This document shows, piece by piece, positions 53,150 through 63,434 of a stretch of DNA of 64,000 nt. The notes beneath the pieces were generated by a model. It ran no database searches. It saw only the letters and a list, made by a program, of their open reading frames with translations, and was not told the origin of the DNA. Position 1 is the stretch's first letter; every line of letters starts with the position of its first letter. The stretch is from positions 62,001 to 126,000 of the forward strand of contig JASDSW010000082.1 in NCBI GenBank assembly GCA_041441555.1, given 5' to 3'. A program made the position numbers and the translations under genes. This DNA is from Pseudaeromonas sp041441555. Lineage in GTDB: Bacteria > Pseudomonadota > Gammaproteobacteria > Enterobacterales > Aeromonadaceae.

Positions 53150-55747
53150 TTAGGCCGATACCTGCAGGATCACCTGTTCGGCTTTGGCGGTGTAGCTGGC
53201 GATCTGATTGAAGTTCAGATAGCGATAGACATCCGCCGCCAGGGTATCCAGCTCACGGGCATAGCTCTGGTACTCGGCTACCGTCGGGATACGTCCCAGA
53301 ATGGCTGCGACAGCGGAGAGCTCGGCCGAGGCCAGGTAGACATTCGCTCCCTGCCCCAAGCGGTTCGGGAAGTTGCGAGTCGAGGTGGAGACCACAGTCG
53401 CCTTATCGGCCACTCGAGCCTGGTTGCCCATGCACAGGGAGCAGCCCGGGATCTCGATGCGCGCACCGACCCGACCGAAGATGCCGTAATAGCCCTCTTC
53501 GATCAGCTGATCGCGATCCATCTTGGTTGGCGGAGCAATCCACAGACGGGTCGTCAGCTGTCCCTTGAAGCGATCCAGCAGCTTACCAGCCGCCCGGAAG
53601 TGACCGATGTTGGTCATGCAAGAGCCGATAAACACCTCATCGATGGTGTCACCCGCCACGCTGGAGAGCAGACGGGCGTCGTCCGGATCGTTGGGGGCAC
53701 AAAGGATCGGCTCCTTGATGCTGTCCAGATCGATCTCGATCACCGCCGCATAGTCAGCATCGGCATCGGCGCTCATCAGCTCCGGCTTGGCCAGCCACGC
53801 CTCCATCGCCTGAATGCGGCGGCTGATGGTACGCGCATCGCCGTAGCCTTCGGCCAGCATCCACTTGAGCATGACAATGTTGGAGTTCAGATACTCGGCG
53901 ATCGGCGCCTCATCCAGCTTGATGGTGCAACCGGCGGCGGAGCGCTCGGCACTGGCATCCGCCAGCTCGAAGGCCTGTTCGACCTTGAGTTGTGGCAGCC
54001 CCTCGATCTCCAGAATCCGACCGGAGAATATGTTCTTCTTGCCAGCCTTCTCCACCGTCAAGAGTCCCATCTGGATGGCCTGATAGGGGATGGCATGCAC
54101 CAGATCGCGCAATGTGATGCCCGGCTGCATGGTGCCCTTGAAGCGCACCAAAACCGACTCCGGCATATCCAGCGGCATCACGCCGGTGGCGGCGGCAAAG
54201 GCCACCAGACCGGAGCCTGCCGGGAAGGAGACACCGATGGGGAAACGGGTGTGGGAGTCACCACCGGTACCGACGGTATCCGGCAGCAGCATGCGGTTGA
54301 GCCAGCTGTGGATGACGCCATCGCCCGGACGCAGAGAGACACCACCGCGGTTCATGATGAAGTCCGGCAGCGTGTGGTGGGTTTGCACGTCGATAGGCTT
54401 GGGATAGGCAGCGGTGTGGCAGAAGGACTGCATCACCAGATCAGCGGAGAAGCCCAGGCAGGCCAGATCCTTCAACTCATCGCGAGTCATGGGCCCTGTG
54501 GTGTCCTGAGAGCCGACAGTGGTCATCTTGGGTTCGCAGTAGGTACCTGGGCGGATACCCGCGACGCCACAGGCCTTACCGACCATCTTCTGGGCCAGGG
54601 TGTAACCCTTGCCGGTATCAGCCACCGGTTGCGGACGATTAAATACGGTAGAGAAAGGCAAGCCCAGGGCCTCACGCGCCTTGTCGGTCAGACCGCGGCC
54701 GACGATCAGCGGGATACGGCCACCGGCACGCACCTCATCCAGCAGCACTTCGGTCTTGAGTTCAAAGGTGGCAATCACCTCGTCGCTACCATGACGGGTC
54801 ACCTTGCCGGCATAGACATGGATGTCGATGACATCGCCGGTGTTCATCTGGCTGACATCCAGCTCGATGGGCAGGGCGCCGGCATCTTCCATGGTGTTGA
54901 AGAAGATGGGGGCAATCTTGCCACCCAGCACGAAACCACCGGCGCGCTTGTTGGGCACGTTAGGAATATCGTCGCCCATGAACCAGAGCACCGAGTTGGT
55001 GGCCGACTTGCGAGAGGAGCCGGTACCGACCACATCCCCCACATAGACCAGCGGGAACCCCTTGGCCTTCAAGGCATCCAGGGTCTTGATGGGGCCAACT
55101 ACCCCCTCCTGATCGGCATCGATGCCCGGGCGGCTGTTTTTGAGCATGGCTAGGGCGTGCAGCGGGATATCCGGCCGCGACCAGGCGTCTTGGGCTGGCG
55201 AGAGATCATCGGTGTTGGTTTCGCCGCTGACCTTAAAGACCGTCAGGGTGATCTTGTCGGCCAGCTTGGGGCGGGAGAGGAACCATTCGGCGTTGGCCCA
55301 GGATTCCATCACCTGCTTGGCAAAGGCGTTGCCCGCCTGCTGCTTGGTCTGCACATCATGAAAGGCATCAAACAACAGCAGGGTATGGGAGAGTGCCTTG
55401 GCGGCGATGGGCGCCAGCTTGGCATCCTCCAGCAGATCGATGAGCGGCTGGATGTTGTAACCACCCTGCATGGTGCCGAGCAGCTCGACAGCGCGCTCGG
55501 CACTGAGGATCGGGGAGTGTGCCTCACCCTTGGCGACGGCGGCCAGGAAACCCGCCTTCACATAAGCCGCTTCATCCACACCGGGCGGAATGCGGTTGGC
55601 CAACAGATCCAGCACCAGGGCCTCTTCGCCTGCCGGTGGGTTCTTCAGCAACTCGACCAAAGCAGCAACCTGCTCGGCATTCAGGGGCTTGGGTGCCACA
55701 CCCAGGGCGGCACGTTCGGCCACATGTTGACGATAGCTATCTAGCAC
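53150..55747 (-). CDS. acnB: Aconitate hydratase B
   Basis: AcnB isomerises citrate to isocitrate and, in its iron-free form, binds mRNAs in E. coli. The 865-residue product starts with the HEAT-like domain typical of AcnB (MLDSYRQHVAERAALGVAP). It carries two of the [4Fe-4S] ligands in IPGCSLCMGNQAR near residue 770 and the third in IGSCMTNIGHF near 710. Length equals E. coli AcnB. An A/T-rich region with TATAGT lies upstream. Confidence 0.97.
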   Translation of the reverse strand: MLDSYRQHVAERAALGVAPKPLNAEQVAALVELLKNPPAGEEALVLDLLANRIPPGVDEAAYVKAGFLAAVAKGEAHSPILSAERAVELLGTMQGGYNIQPLIDLLEDAKLAPIAAKALSHTLLLFDAFHDVQTKQQAGNAFAKQVMESWANAEWFLSRPKLADKITLTVFKVSGETNTDDLSPAQDAWSRPDIPLHALAMLKNSRPGIDADQEGVVGPIKTLDALKAKGFPLVYVGDVVGTGSSRKSATNSVLWFMGDDIPNVPNKRAGGFVLGGKIAPIFFNTMEDAGALPIELDVSQMNTGDVIDIHVYAGKVTRHGSDEVIATFELKTEVLLDEVRAGGRIPLIVGRGLTDKAREALGLPFSTVFNRPQPVADTGKGYTLAQKMVGKACGVAGIRPGTYCEPKMTTVGSQDTTGPMTRDELKDLACLGFSADLVMQSFCHTAAYPKPIDVQTHHTLPDFIMNRGGVSLRPGDGVIHSWLNRMLLPDTVGTGGDSHTRFPIGVSFPAGSGLVAFAAATGVMPLDMPESVLVRFKGTMQPGITLRDLVHAIPYQAIQMGLLTVEKAGKKNIFSGRILEIEGLPQLKVEQAFELADASAERSAAGCTIKLDEAPIAEYLNSNIVMLKWMLAEGYGDARTISRRIQAMEAWLAKPELMSADADADYAAVIEIDLDSIKEPILCAPNDPDDARLLSSVAGDTIDEVFIGSCMTNIGHFRAAGKLLDRFKGQLTTRLWIAPPTKMDRDQLIEEGYYGIFGRVGARIEIPGCSLCMGNQARVADKATVVSTSTRNFPNRLGQGANVYLASAELSAVAAILGRIPTVAEYQSYARELDTLAADVYRYLNFNQIASYTAKAEQVILQVSA

Positions 55748-55920
55748 GGTGGATTCCTCTTAACTGTTCAACTGGTCGCACGACGACCGGCGATGCGGTC
55801 GAATGACGACGTTCATCCATGAAGCGGCCGCTCGGGGCCCGATAAAGTGGGTATAACTATATAGATTTCAAGATTTAAATAAAAACAGAACCGACATTCA
55901 GCCCGATTGACACCGTTTCA

Positions 55921-58218
55921 CTACATACCGAAAGTATCGCCAAATAACAGATATGCAGAACTATCTCCGCTGCCCGCCTGGCCATACGCCAGATAGACGG
56001 GTCCTAAAAAGGTGTCTGAACCGACATAGATACTGGCCGCATTCTGCATGTCCTGCCAATTGATGGCGGACTTATCCGCCCAGATGTTGCCGCGCTCCAG
56101 CGAAAAACCCAGATAGACGGGGGACTTGAAGGCACCAAAATTGTTATCCAGCAACCGGTAGCTATAGATCAGGGCGCCAAACAGCTTGTAGCGTCCACTC
56201 AACTGGTAGCGCTGATAGCCGGAGAGATTGAACAAGCCACCCAGATCCTGCAGGTACATGGGTTGCAGCTCGCTGACCGCCGAGCCCCCCCCCGAGAGAC
56301 GCATATTCAGCGTATGACGCTCATACAAACGGATGGGTTGGATTAGATTGAGCTCGGAGACTAGGCCCCACTCCCGATCGGTGGTCAGATCATCCCCCCC
56401 CTGGCTGTGGGCATAAGTCAGGCGGCCGGAGAGATAGTGGCCCTGTTCGGGAAAGGCGCGGCTATCCAGGCTGTCCAGATTGTACCCCAGATAGGGGCCC
56501 CAGGTGTAAACCGTGGTCTCAGAGGATCCCCCCTGCAGGTCCAGGAGCGAGCGAGCGGCCCGCATCCCCAGCGCCACTTGTTGCCAGGGTTGCGGATTCC
56601 AGCCCAGTTCGCTGTCAACTCCCCAGGAGCCCGACTCCATGTTGACGAAGTTGGACGACGAATCACTGCTGGACTCCTTGGCCAACAATGGCTGCGCCTG
56701 ACTCAGATAGAGGGAGCGAGTCTCGTTGTCGTAGCCACCGCCCAGTTGCCAGTAGTAGCGCTGCTGGGCATCGAACGGCGTGTAGAACTCGCTGCGCAGA
56801 TGCTTCCAGGTTCCCAGGCTGAACTCGTTGCGCAACTCGCCCCCCAGCCGGTTGAGATTGGTCAGGGTGTAGGCGGCGCCGTAGGAGTAGTTCGAGCGGG
56901 AGCTGAAGTCCTCCTCGATGGCGAAGGTGAAGTCGAGATAGTTCGGCCCCCACCCCTTCTCGTTCGCATTGACCACCAGCACGTTCTGCCCGAGCTCCTC
57001 GTCGATCTGGTAGGTCACCCGCTCGAAGGTGCCGAGTGCATTGATCCGCTCGATGCCCGCCTCCAGGTTCTCATTGGTCTGCACCTTGCCGGTCTCCACC
57101 TGCAGCATCCCCTTGATCACCTCATCGCTGAGCCGCGAATTGTTGTGGATGACGATCTTGTCGAGGTAATAGGCAGGCTGACCACTCAGCTGAGCGCGCC
57201 GATCCAGCTTGCCACGCAGATACTCCTCGTACTCTGCCGGGCTGACCGACAGGGCACGCAACTGCTCAGCCATGCCGCGGGCGGCCGACTCCCCGAGGCC
57301 GACAATCTCCGACATGCGCGAGAAGTCAGAGACCGAATAACCGGTGACCTCGGGGGTCAGCAGCAGATCCTGTTGCCGCAGCAACCCCAGTTGCCTCTCG
57401 GTGCCGGAGCGCGTCATGTAGGTGGTCAGCTGATCGACCAGGCCGAAGGCCGAGTTGAGTTCACTCTTGGGTTTGAGCTTGTCGGAGATATCGACGGCAA
57501 TGATGACATCCGCCCCCATCTTGATCGCGATATCGATGGGCAGGTTGTTGACAATGCCACCATCGGCCAGCAATTTTTGATCGATCTCGACCGGCTTCAG
57601 CGCCCCGGGGATCGACATCGACGCCTGCATCACCAGCGCCAGGTTGCCATGATCCAGCACCACCGGCTGTACGGTTTCCATGTCGGTGGCGATGGCCCGA
57701 TAAGGCAAGGGTAACTCGTTGAAACTGCGCTGAGCCGGCAGGTTGGAGGTCGCCTCCCGCAGCAGGGCCGCCATCCCCTGCCCCTGATACATCCCCTCAG
57801 GCAGCTTCACCTCGCCATCACTGACGCCGATATCGGTCTGCAACTGGAATTGGTCGGCCTGCATCTTCTTACGCAAGGATAGATCCTGGCGGGTGACCTT
57901 GTCCTTGTACCCCTTGTTCCAGTCCATCTGCAGCGTCTTATTGGTCACCTCATCGGCCGAATAACCCAGCGCGTACATGCCGGCGACGTAGGACCCCATG
58001 CTGGTCCCCAGCACCATGTCGACCGGGATATGCATCTCCTCCAGCACCTTGAGTACCCCGAGGTGGGCAGCCCCCTTGGCCCCGCCGCCACTGAGGACCA
58101 GCGCGATCTTGGGTCTATGGGGTGCCGCGGCGGGCGCCGCCTGCAACGCGGGCGGACAGAAAACGGACACGCAAACGTATGCGATCCCAAAAGCGCCGAA
58201 GAGTCTTTGCATTGCCAT
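55921..58218 (-). CDS. PlpD-like patatin phospholipase with outer-membrane barrel (type Vd)
   Basis: A 765-residue exported protein with signal peptide (about 1-28). Residues 37-240 form a patatin domain with the oxyanion loop GGGAKG (44-49), nucleophile elbow GTSMG (Ser73) and the catalytic aspartate in LLADGGIVNNLP (about 218). A POTRA-like segment lies at about 350-430, and the rest has alternating beta-strand character up to the C-terminus (YLLFGDTFGM). This is the layout of Pseudomonas PlpD, the type Vd autotransporter class. Expected activity is lipase/phospholipase at the cell surface. It diverges from the chemotaxis gene. Confidence 0.87.
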   Translation of the reverse strand: MAMQRLFGAFGIAYVCVSVFCPPALQAAPAAAPHRPKIALVLSGGGAKGAAHLGVLKVLEEMHIPVDMVLGTSMGSYVAGMYALGYSADEVTNKTLQMDWNKGYKDKVTRQDLSLRKKMQADQFQLQTDIGVSDGEVKLPEGMYQGQGMAALLREATSNLPAQRSFNELPLPYRAIATDMETVQPVVLDHGNLALVMQASMSIPGALKPVEIDQKLLADGGIVNNLPIDIAIKMGADVIIAVDISDKLKPKSELNSAFGLVDQLTTYMTRSGTERQLGLLRQQDLLLTPEVTGYSVSDFSRMSEIVGLGESAARGMAEQLRALSVSPAEYEEYLRGKLDRRAQLSGQPAYYLDKIVIHNNSRLSDEVIKGMLQVETGKVQTNENLEAGIERINALGTFERVTYQIDEELGQNVLVVNANEKGWGPNYLDFTFAIEEDFSSRSNYSYGAAYTLTNLNRLGGELRNEFSLGTWKHLRSEFYTPFDAQQRYYWQLGGGYDNETRSLYLSQAQPLLAKESSSDSSSNFVNMESGSWGVDSELGWNPQPWQQVALGMRAARSLLDLQGGSSETTVYTWGPYLGYNLDSLDSRAFPEQGHYLSGRLTYAHSQGGDDLTTDREWGLVSELNLIQPIRLYERHTLNMRLSGGGSAVSELQPMYLQDLGGLFNLSGYQRYQLSGRYKLFGALIYSYRLLDNNFGAFKSPVYLGFSLERGNIWADKSAINWQDMQNAASIYVGSDTFLGPVYLAYGQAGSGDSSAYLLFGDTFGM

Positions 58219-58269
58219 TTTACCGCCCGTTACACTCGCGATGAGCTCATCTAAGCCCTTGAGAAAACT

Positions 58270-60180
58270 ATGCTAACGAGATTGACCATCAAACAGAAGA
58301 TCCTGAGCGGAGTTTGTCTCTCCGTCCTGATTTCAGCCCTCGCCGTCGGCGGCATGAACCTGACGCTGCTGAGCGGCATCATGGAAAAGCAACTGCTGGA
58401 GCAGGAGCTGCCCACCCAGTTGCAAAGCATCCGCAAGGATGTGGAAAAAGACCTCGACACCATGACCCATGCGGCGCGCCAACTGGCGAACGATCCGCAG
58501 ATCAGCCTCTGGTTCGAGGCGGGGCGACCGCAGGAACAAGAGCCCCTGATGCTGGAGAAGTTGCGGCGCCTGCGCCAGCAATATGAGCTGATGGATGCCT
58601 CGTTCGTCGATCGGCAAAGCGCCGCCTATTACAACCAGAACGGCTTCCTGCGCCTGCTGACGCCGCAGCAGGACGCCTGGTTCTACGCCTATAACCAAAG
58701 TCCGGATGAGTACATGTTGAGTATCTTCCGCGAACCGACCGGTGAGGTGAAGCTGTTCGTCAACTTCAAACAGCTGGATGGCCAGGTCGCCTCGGGCCTC
58801 TCCAAGTCCCTGGACAGCATGATCGCCCAGCTGGCCAGCCAACGTCTGGAGCAGAGCGGTTTCGTCTTCATGGCCGATGGCAAGGGGATGATCAAGCTGC
58901 ATCCGGAGACGGCGCTGATCGACCAGCAAACCCTGGCTCAGCGCTTTGGCCCGGCGGCCGAACCACTGCTGCACCAGCAGCCCTTCGCGCTCAGCCGCGC
59001 CTTGGTGAAGGGTGAGTCGATGATCATCGCCAGCAGCTATATCCCGGCCCTGAACTGGTACCTGATTGCCCAGGTGCCCGAGGCCGAGGTGTACGCCCCC
59101 CTGCATCAGGCTCAGTTCTACACCCTGTGGCTGGTAGTCGGCACCCTGCTGATCATGGGGCTCGGCGCACTCTGGTTGGCAGGCAGCATCAGCCGACCGA
59201 TCCAGCAACTGGCGGTACTGTTCGAAAATCTCGGCTCCGGTCATGGCGACCTGACCCACCGTCTGGATGCCAGCCGCAACGATGAGCTCGGACGGGTCGC
59301 CCAGGGGTTCAACCGCTTCATCGGCAAGATCCACGGCTCGTTGCAACAGGTCGCGGAGAACTCCAGCCAGTTGGCTCTCACCGCCGGGGAGGTCGCCAGC
59401 AAGGCGGAGGACACCTACCACAACAGCCAGACGCAAAAAGACAGCACCATCCAGGTTGCCACCGCCATCAACGAGATGGGGGCCACCGTGGGGGAAATTG
59501 CCACCAATGCCGCCCACGCCGCCGATGTGACCAAGGAGGCCAATACGGAATCCGAAATGGGTCTTCAGGTCGTCGCGACAACGCGCCAGGCTGTCGCCTC
59601 TCTGGCCGATGAGATTGCCGAGGCAGGAACCGTCATCGGCACCCTGGCCGCACACACCCAGAGCATCGGTTCCATCCTCGAGGTGATCCGCAGCATCTCC
59701 GAACAGACCAACCTGTTGGCGCTGAATGCCGCCATCGAAGCGGCCCGTGCCGGTGAACAGGGGCATGGTTTTGCGGTGGTCGCCGATGAGGTGCGAACCC
59801 TGGCTCGCCGCTCCGCCGAGGCGACCGAAGAGATCCAGCAGACCATCAACCGCCAGCAGGGCGAATCGGATCGGGCGGTGACCGCCATGCAGAGCGGCCA
59901 GGAACGGGCCCATCAGGTGGTCAGTGAGGCTCATGCGGCCGAACAGGCCCTGGGCCGCATCGCCCGCCACATCGAGCAGCTCAACGACATGAACATCCAG
60001 ATCGCCACCGCCACCGAGGAGCAATCCAGCGTGGTCGGCGAGATCAACCGCAATGTCGATGAGATCAACAACCTGACGCTAGCCAGTGCCACCATCGCCG
60101 AGGAGCTGACCAGTACCAGTCGGACCCTGCGCGAACTCTCGCACCAACTCGATAGCCTGCTCGGGCAGTTCCAGCTCTGA
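58270..60180 (+). CDS. Methyl-accepting chemotaxis protein
   Basis: A 636-residue membrane chemoreceptor. The first membrane segment is at about 12-35. A periplasmic ligand domain of about 250 residues follows (Cache-like; it contains YYNQNGFLRLLTPQ and FVFMADGKGMIKLHP). The second membrane segment is at about 281-300. A HAMP domain (SISRPIQQLAVLFENLGSG) leads into the coiled-coil signalling domain, whose hairpin tip is EQTNLLALNAAIEAARAGEQ (from about residue 478). Ligand unknown. No CheR pentapeptide is seen at the C-terminus (ends LGQFQL). Confidence 0.93.
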   Translation: MLTRLTIKQKILSGVCLSVLISALAVGGMNLTLLSGIMEKQLLEQELPTQLQSIRKDVEKDLDTMTHAARQLANDPQISLWFEAGRPQEQEPLMLEKLRRLRQQYELMDASFVDRQSAAYYNQNGFLRLLTPQQDAWFYAYNQSPDEYMLSIFREPTGEVKLFVNFKQLDGQVASGLSKSLDSMIAQLASQRLEQSGFVFMADGKGMIKLHPETALIDQQTLAQRFGPAAEPLLHQQPFALSRALVKGESMIIASSYIPALNWYLIAQVPEAEVYAPLHQAQFYTLWLVVGTLLIMGLGALWLAGSISRPIQQLAVLFENLGSGHGDLTHRLDASRNDELGRVAQGFNRFIGKIHGSLQQVAENSSQLALTAGEVASKAEDTYHNSQTQKDSTIQVATAINEMGATVGEIATNAAHAADVTKEANTESEMGLQVVATTRQAVASLADEIAEAGTVIGTLAAHTQSIGSILEVIRSISEQTNLLALNAAIEAARAGEQGHGFAVVADEVRTLARRSAEATEEIQQTINRQQGESDRAVTAMQSGQERAHQVVSEAHAAEQALGRIARHIEQLNDMNIQIATATEEQSSVVGEINRNVDEINNLTLASATIAEELTSTSRTLRELSHQLDSLLGQFQL

Positions 60181-60203
60181 TCCCGGCGCGGAACGATGAA
60201 AAC

Positions 60204-60231
60204 AAGAAGGCGACCCCAGGGTCGCCTTCTT
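60204..60231. terminator. Bidirectional terminator between the MCP gene and lpdA
   Basis: AAGAAGGCGACC-CCAG-GGTCGCCTTCTT is a perfect 12-base stem, followed by TAATTA on the plus strand and TGTTTTC on the minus strand. It closes both convergent units. Confidence 0.85.
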
Positions 60232-60259
60232 AATTAGTGCCATGCTCCTCAACCGGACC

Positions 60260-61687
60260 TCAGCGTTTTTTGGCCTTGGCGTTCGGCAGATCGGTGATGG
60301 AGCCTTCGAACACCTCGGCGGCCAGACCCACCGACTCATGCAGCGTCGGGTGGGCGTGGATGGTCAACGCAATGTCTTCGGCATCGGCGCCCATCTCGAT
60401 GGCCAGGCCGATTTCACCCAGCAGCTCGCCGCCGTTGGTGCCGACGATGGCCCCCCCGATGACGCGACCGGTCCCCTTGTCGAAGATCAGCTTGGTCATA
60501 CCGTCGGCACAATCGGAGGCAATCGCCCGGCCGGAAGCCGCCCACGGGAACACGGAGCACTCGTAGTTGATGCCCTGCTGCTTGGCCTCCTTCTCGGTCA
60601 GACCCACCCAGGCAATTTCCGGCTCGGTGTAGGCGATGGAGGGGATCACCTTCGGGTCGAAGTAGTGCTTCTTGCCAGCGATGACTTCCGCCGCCACGTG
60701 GCCTTCATGCACCCCCTTGTGCGCCAGCATCGGCTGACCGACGATGTCGCCGATGGCGAAGATGTGCGGCACATTGGTACGCAGTTGCTTGTCCACCTCG
60801 ATGAAGCCGCGCTCGGTGACGGCCACGCCAGCCTGCTCGGCATCCAGCATCTTGCCGTTCGGCACCCGGCCCACCGCCACCAGCACGCTGTCGTAGCGCA
60901 CCGGCTCGGCGGGGGCATGCTTGCCCTCGAAGGAGACGTACAGACCATCGGCCTTGGCTTCCACCGCCGTCACCTTGGTCTCCAGCATCAGATTGAACTT
61001 GCCTTCCACCCGCTTGGTATAGACCTTGACCACGTCCTTGTCGGCCGCCGGCACCAGTTGATCGGCAAACTCGACCACATCGATCTCGGCGCCCAGCGCC
61101 GAATAGACGGTGCCCATCTCCAGACCGATGATGCCGCCACCCAGCACCAGCAGCTTGCCCGGTACCGTCTTGAGCTCCAGCGCATCGGTCGAATCCCAAA
61201 CCCGCGGGTCATCATGGGGAATAAACGGCAATTTCACCGGGCGGGAGCCCGCGGCGATGATGGCGTTGTCGAAGTTGACCACCGTCTTGCTGCCATCGGC
61301 CGCCGTGACTTCCAGGCTGTGGGACGCGGTGAACTTGGCCACGCCGTTGACCACCTGCACCTTGCGCTGCTTGGCCATGCCCGCCAGGCCACCGGTCAGC
61401 TTGCCAACCACCTTCTCTTTCCACAGACGGATCTTGTCGATATCGGTATGGGGCTCCCCGAAGACGATGCCGTGGGCGGCCAGCGCCTTGGCCTCTTCGA
61501 TCACCTTGGCAACGTGCAGCAGCGCCTTGGAGGGGATACAACCCACATTCAGACAGACACCACCCAGGGTGCTGTAGCGTTCGATCAGTACGGTATCGAG
61601 CCCGAGATCGGCACAACGAAACGCCGCCGAATAACCGGCAGGACCCGCACCAACGACCACCACCTGAGTCTTAATTTGATTGCTCAT
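60260..61687 (-). CDS. lpdA: Dihydrolipoyl dehydrogenase
   Basis: The E3 flavoprotein shared by pyruvate and 2-oxoglutarate dehydrogenases and the glycine cleavage system. The start MSNQIKTQVVVVGAGPAGYS gives 475 residues (E. coli 474). The FAD motif is at 11-20 and the redox disulfide CLNVGC at 45-50. The NAD motif is LVLGGGIIGLEMG and the catalytic His-Glu is in IHAHPTLHES near the C-terminus. The frame is open further upstream but without similarity. Confidence 0.97.
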   Translation of the reverse strand: MSNQIKTQVVVVGAGPAGYSAAFRCADLGLDTVLIERYSTLGGVCLNVGCIPSKALLHVAKVIEEAKALAAHGIVFGEPHTDIDKIRLWKEKVVGKLTGGLAGMAKQRKVQVVNGVAKFTASHSLEVTAADGSKTVVNFDNAIIAAGSRPVKLPFIPHDDPRVWDSTDALELKTVPGKLLVLGGGIIGLEMGTVYSALGAEIDVVEFADQLVPAADKDVVKVYTKRVEGKFNLMLETKVTAVEAKADGLYVSFEGKHAPAEPVRYDSVLVAVGRVPNGKMLDAEQAGVAVTERGFIEVDKQLRTNVPHIFAIGDIVGQPMLAHKGVHEGHVAAEVIAGKKHYFDPKVIPSIAYTEPEIAWVGLTEKEAKQQGINYECSVFPWAASGRAIASDCADGMTKLIFDKGTGRVIGGAIVGTNGGELLGEIGLAIEMGADAEDIALTIHAHPTLHESVGLAAEVFEGSITDLPNAKAKKR

Positions 61688-61803
61688 CATGACCTCTTGT
61701 TCTTCCCAGTTGCCGCCCGGCTCCGCGCCTCTGGCGGCAAGCATACAGTCAATGTGCATCGGATCTGAAGCAAACGGGTAGGCAGCTGCCTACCCGCTCA
61801 CAT

Positions 61804-63423
61804 TCAGAGGACCAGACGACGAATATCCGCCAGCGCCCCACTCAAGCTGGTGATGAAACGGGCGCCATCGGCACCGTCGATCACGCGATGGTCGTAGGAG
61901 AGTGCCAGCGGCAGCGTCAGACGCGCCTCGAACTCCTTGCCATTCCACTTGGGTTTGAAATCGGACTTGGAGACCCCGAGGATCGCCACTTCCGGCGCAT
62001 TGACGATGGGGGTGAAGCTAGTGCCACCGATGCCACCCAGGCTGGAGATGGTGAAGCAGCCACCCTGCATGTCGGAGGAGGTCAGCTTGCCCGCGCGCGC
62101 CTTCTTGGAGATCTCGGCCAGATCTTGGGAAAGCTCGTAGATCCCCTTCTTGTTGACGTCACGCACCACGGGCACCACCAGACCGTTGGGGGTATCCACC
62201 GCCACACCGATGTGAATGTACTTCTTCATGATGAGAGTGGAGCCATCTTCCGAGAGGGAGCTGCAGAAGCGCGGATGAGCCTCCAGCGCCTTGGCAGCCG
62301 CCTTCAGGATGAAGACCAGCGGTGTAATCTTGAAGCCCAGTTGCTGCTTGTCGGCGATGACGTTCTGCTCCTTGCGGAACGCCTCCAGATCGGTGATGTC
62401 GGTCTCGTCGAACTGGGTGACGTGGGGGATCATCACCCAGTTGCGGTGCAGGTTCGGGCCGGAGATCTTCTGGATGCGGGTCAGCTCAACCTCTTCCACC
62501 GGACCAAACTTGGCAAAGTCCACCTTGGGCCATGGCAACACACCCAGACCTGCGCCACCGGCCACACCGGCGGGAGCAGATTCGGCCCGCTGGATGGCGG
62601 CCTTGACGTAGGCCTGCACATCCTCTTTCTGGATGCGCCCCTTACGCCCTTCGCCCTTGACCTTGGCCAGGTTGACACCGAACTCGCGTGCCAGACGACG
62701 CACCGCCGGTGAGGCATGCACATAGGCCTCGTTGGCGACGAACTCACCCTTGTCGGCGGCCCGCTCTTCGCTCTTGGCAACCGGCGCCGGAGCAGCCTGT
62801 GCGGCCGGTGCTGGGGTTGGAGCAGCCGCGACGGCCGCAGGAGCCGGGGCAGCCACCGGGGCCGCGCCCGCCACCTCAAAGATCATGATGGGCGAACCGG
62901 TCACCACCTTGTCACCCAGCGCCACCTGAATCGATTTGACCACACCGGCGACGGGGGCCGGCACTTCCATCGAGGCCTTGTCGCCTTCGACGGTCAGCAG
63001 GGATTGATCGGCTTCAACCGCATCACCCACCTTGACCAGGATCTCGGTGACGGCGACTTCATCGCCACCGATATCCGGTACGTTGACTTGTTGATCAGCG
63101 GCTTGCTGCTCGGCGCTCGCCGCAACAGCAGCAGCCACCGGGGCCGGAGCCGCCGCCTCAGCAGCAGGTGCGGATGCCGCAACGGCACCACCGGCCACCT
63201 CGAAGGCCATGATCAGCGAGCCGGTGCGCACCTTGTCACCCAGCGCCACCTTGATGGCGGTGACCACCCCCGCCTGCGGGGATGGCACCTCCATGGAGGC
63301 CTTGTCGCCTTCGACGGTCAACAGTGATTGATCCGCCTCGACGCTGTCGCCGACCTTGACCAGGATCTCGGTCACCGCGACCTCATCATCGCCGATATCC
63401 GGCACAAAAATTTCGATAGACAT
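61804..63423 (-). CDS. aceF: Pyruvate dehydrogenase E2 (dihydrolipoyl acetyltransferase)
   Basis: E2 forms the core of the PDH complex and transfers acetyl groups to CoA. The 539-residue product has two lipoyl domains, each with VEGDKASMEVP (lipoyl-lysines K41 and K149). They are separated by Ala/Pro linkers, with an E1/E3-binding domain (HASPAVRRLAREFGVNLAKV) before the catalytic domain with LSYDHRVIDGADGARF. E. coli AceF has three lipoyl domains; one is missing here. The two copies are nearly identical in protein and DNA. Confidence 0.96.
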   Translation of the reverse strand: MSIEIFVPDIGDDEVAVTEILVKVGDSVEADQSLLTVEGDKASMEVPSPQAGVVTAIKVALGDKVRTGSLIMAFEVAGGAVAASAPAAEAAAPAPVAAAVAASAEQQAADQQVNVPDIGGDEVAVTEILVKVGDAVEADQSLLTVEGDKASMEVPAPVAGVVKSIQVALGDKVVTGSPIMIFEVAGAAPVAAPAPAAVAAAPTPAPAAQAAPAPVAKSEERAADKGEFVANEAYVHASPAVRRLAREFGVNLAKVKGEGRKGRIQKEDVQAYVKAAIQRAESAPAGVAGGAGLGVLPWPKVDFAKFGPVEEVELTRIQKISGPNLHRNWVMIPHVTQFDETDITDLEAFRKEQNVIADKQQLGFKITPLVFILKAAAKALEAHPRFCSSLSEDGSTLIMKKYIHIGVAVDTPNGLVVPVVRDVNKKGIYELSQDLAEISKKARAGKLTSSDMQGGCFTISSLGGIGGTSFTPIVNAPEVAILGVSKSDFKPKWNGKEFEARLTLPLALSYDHRVIDGADGARFITSLSGALADIRRLVL

Positions 63424-63434
63424 TCGCAGTCCCC

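Noticed and set aside
53132..55153. 673-codon open frame on the plus strand
   Set aside because: It lies wholly antisense to acnB, has low-complexity His/Gly/Asp composition typical of shadow frames, and lacks a ribosome site or family similarity.
58333..60024. 563-codon open frame antisense to the chemotaxis gene
   Set aside because: The composition is that of a reversed coding strand, and the MCP on the plus strand has complete HAMP and signalling domains.
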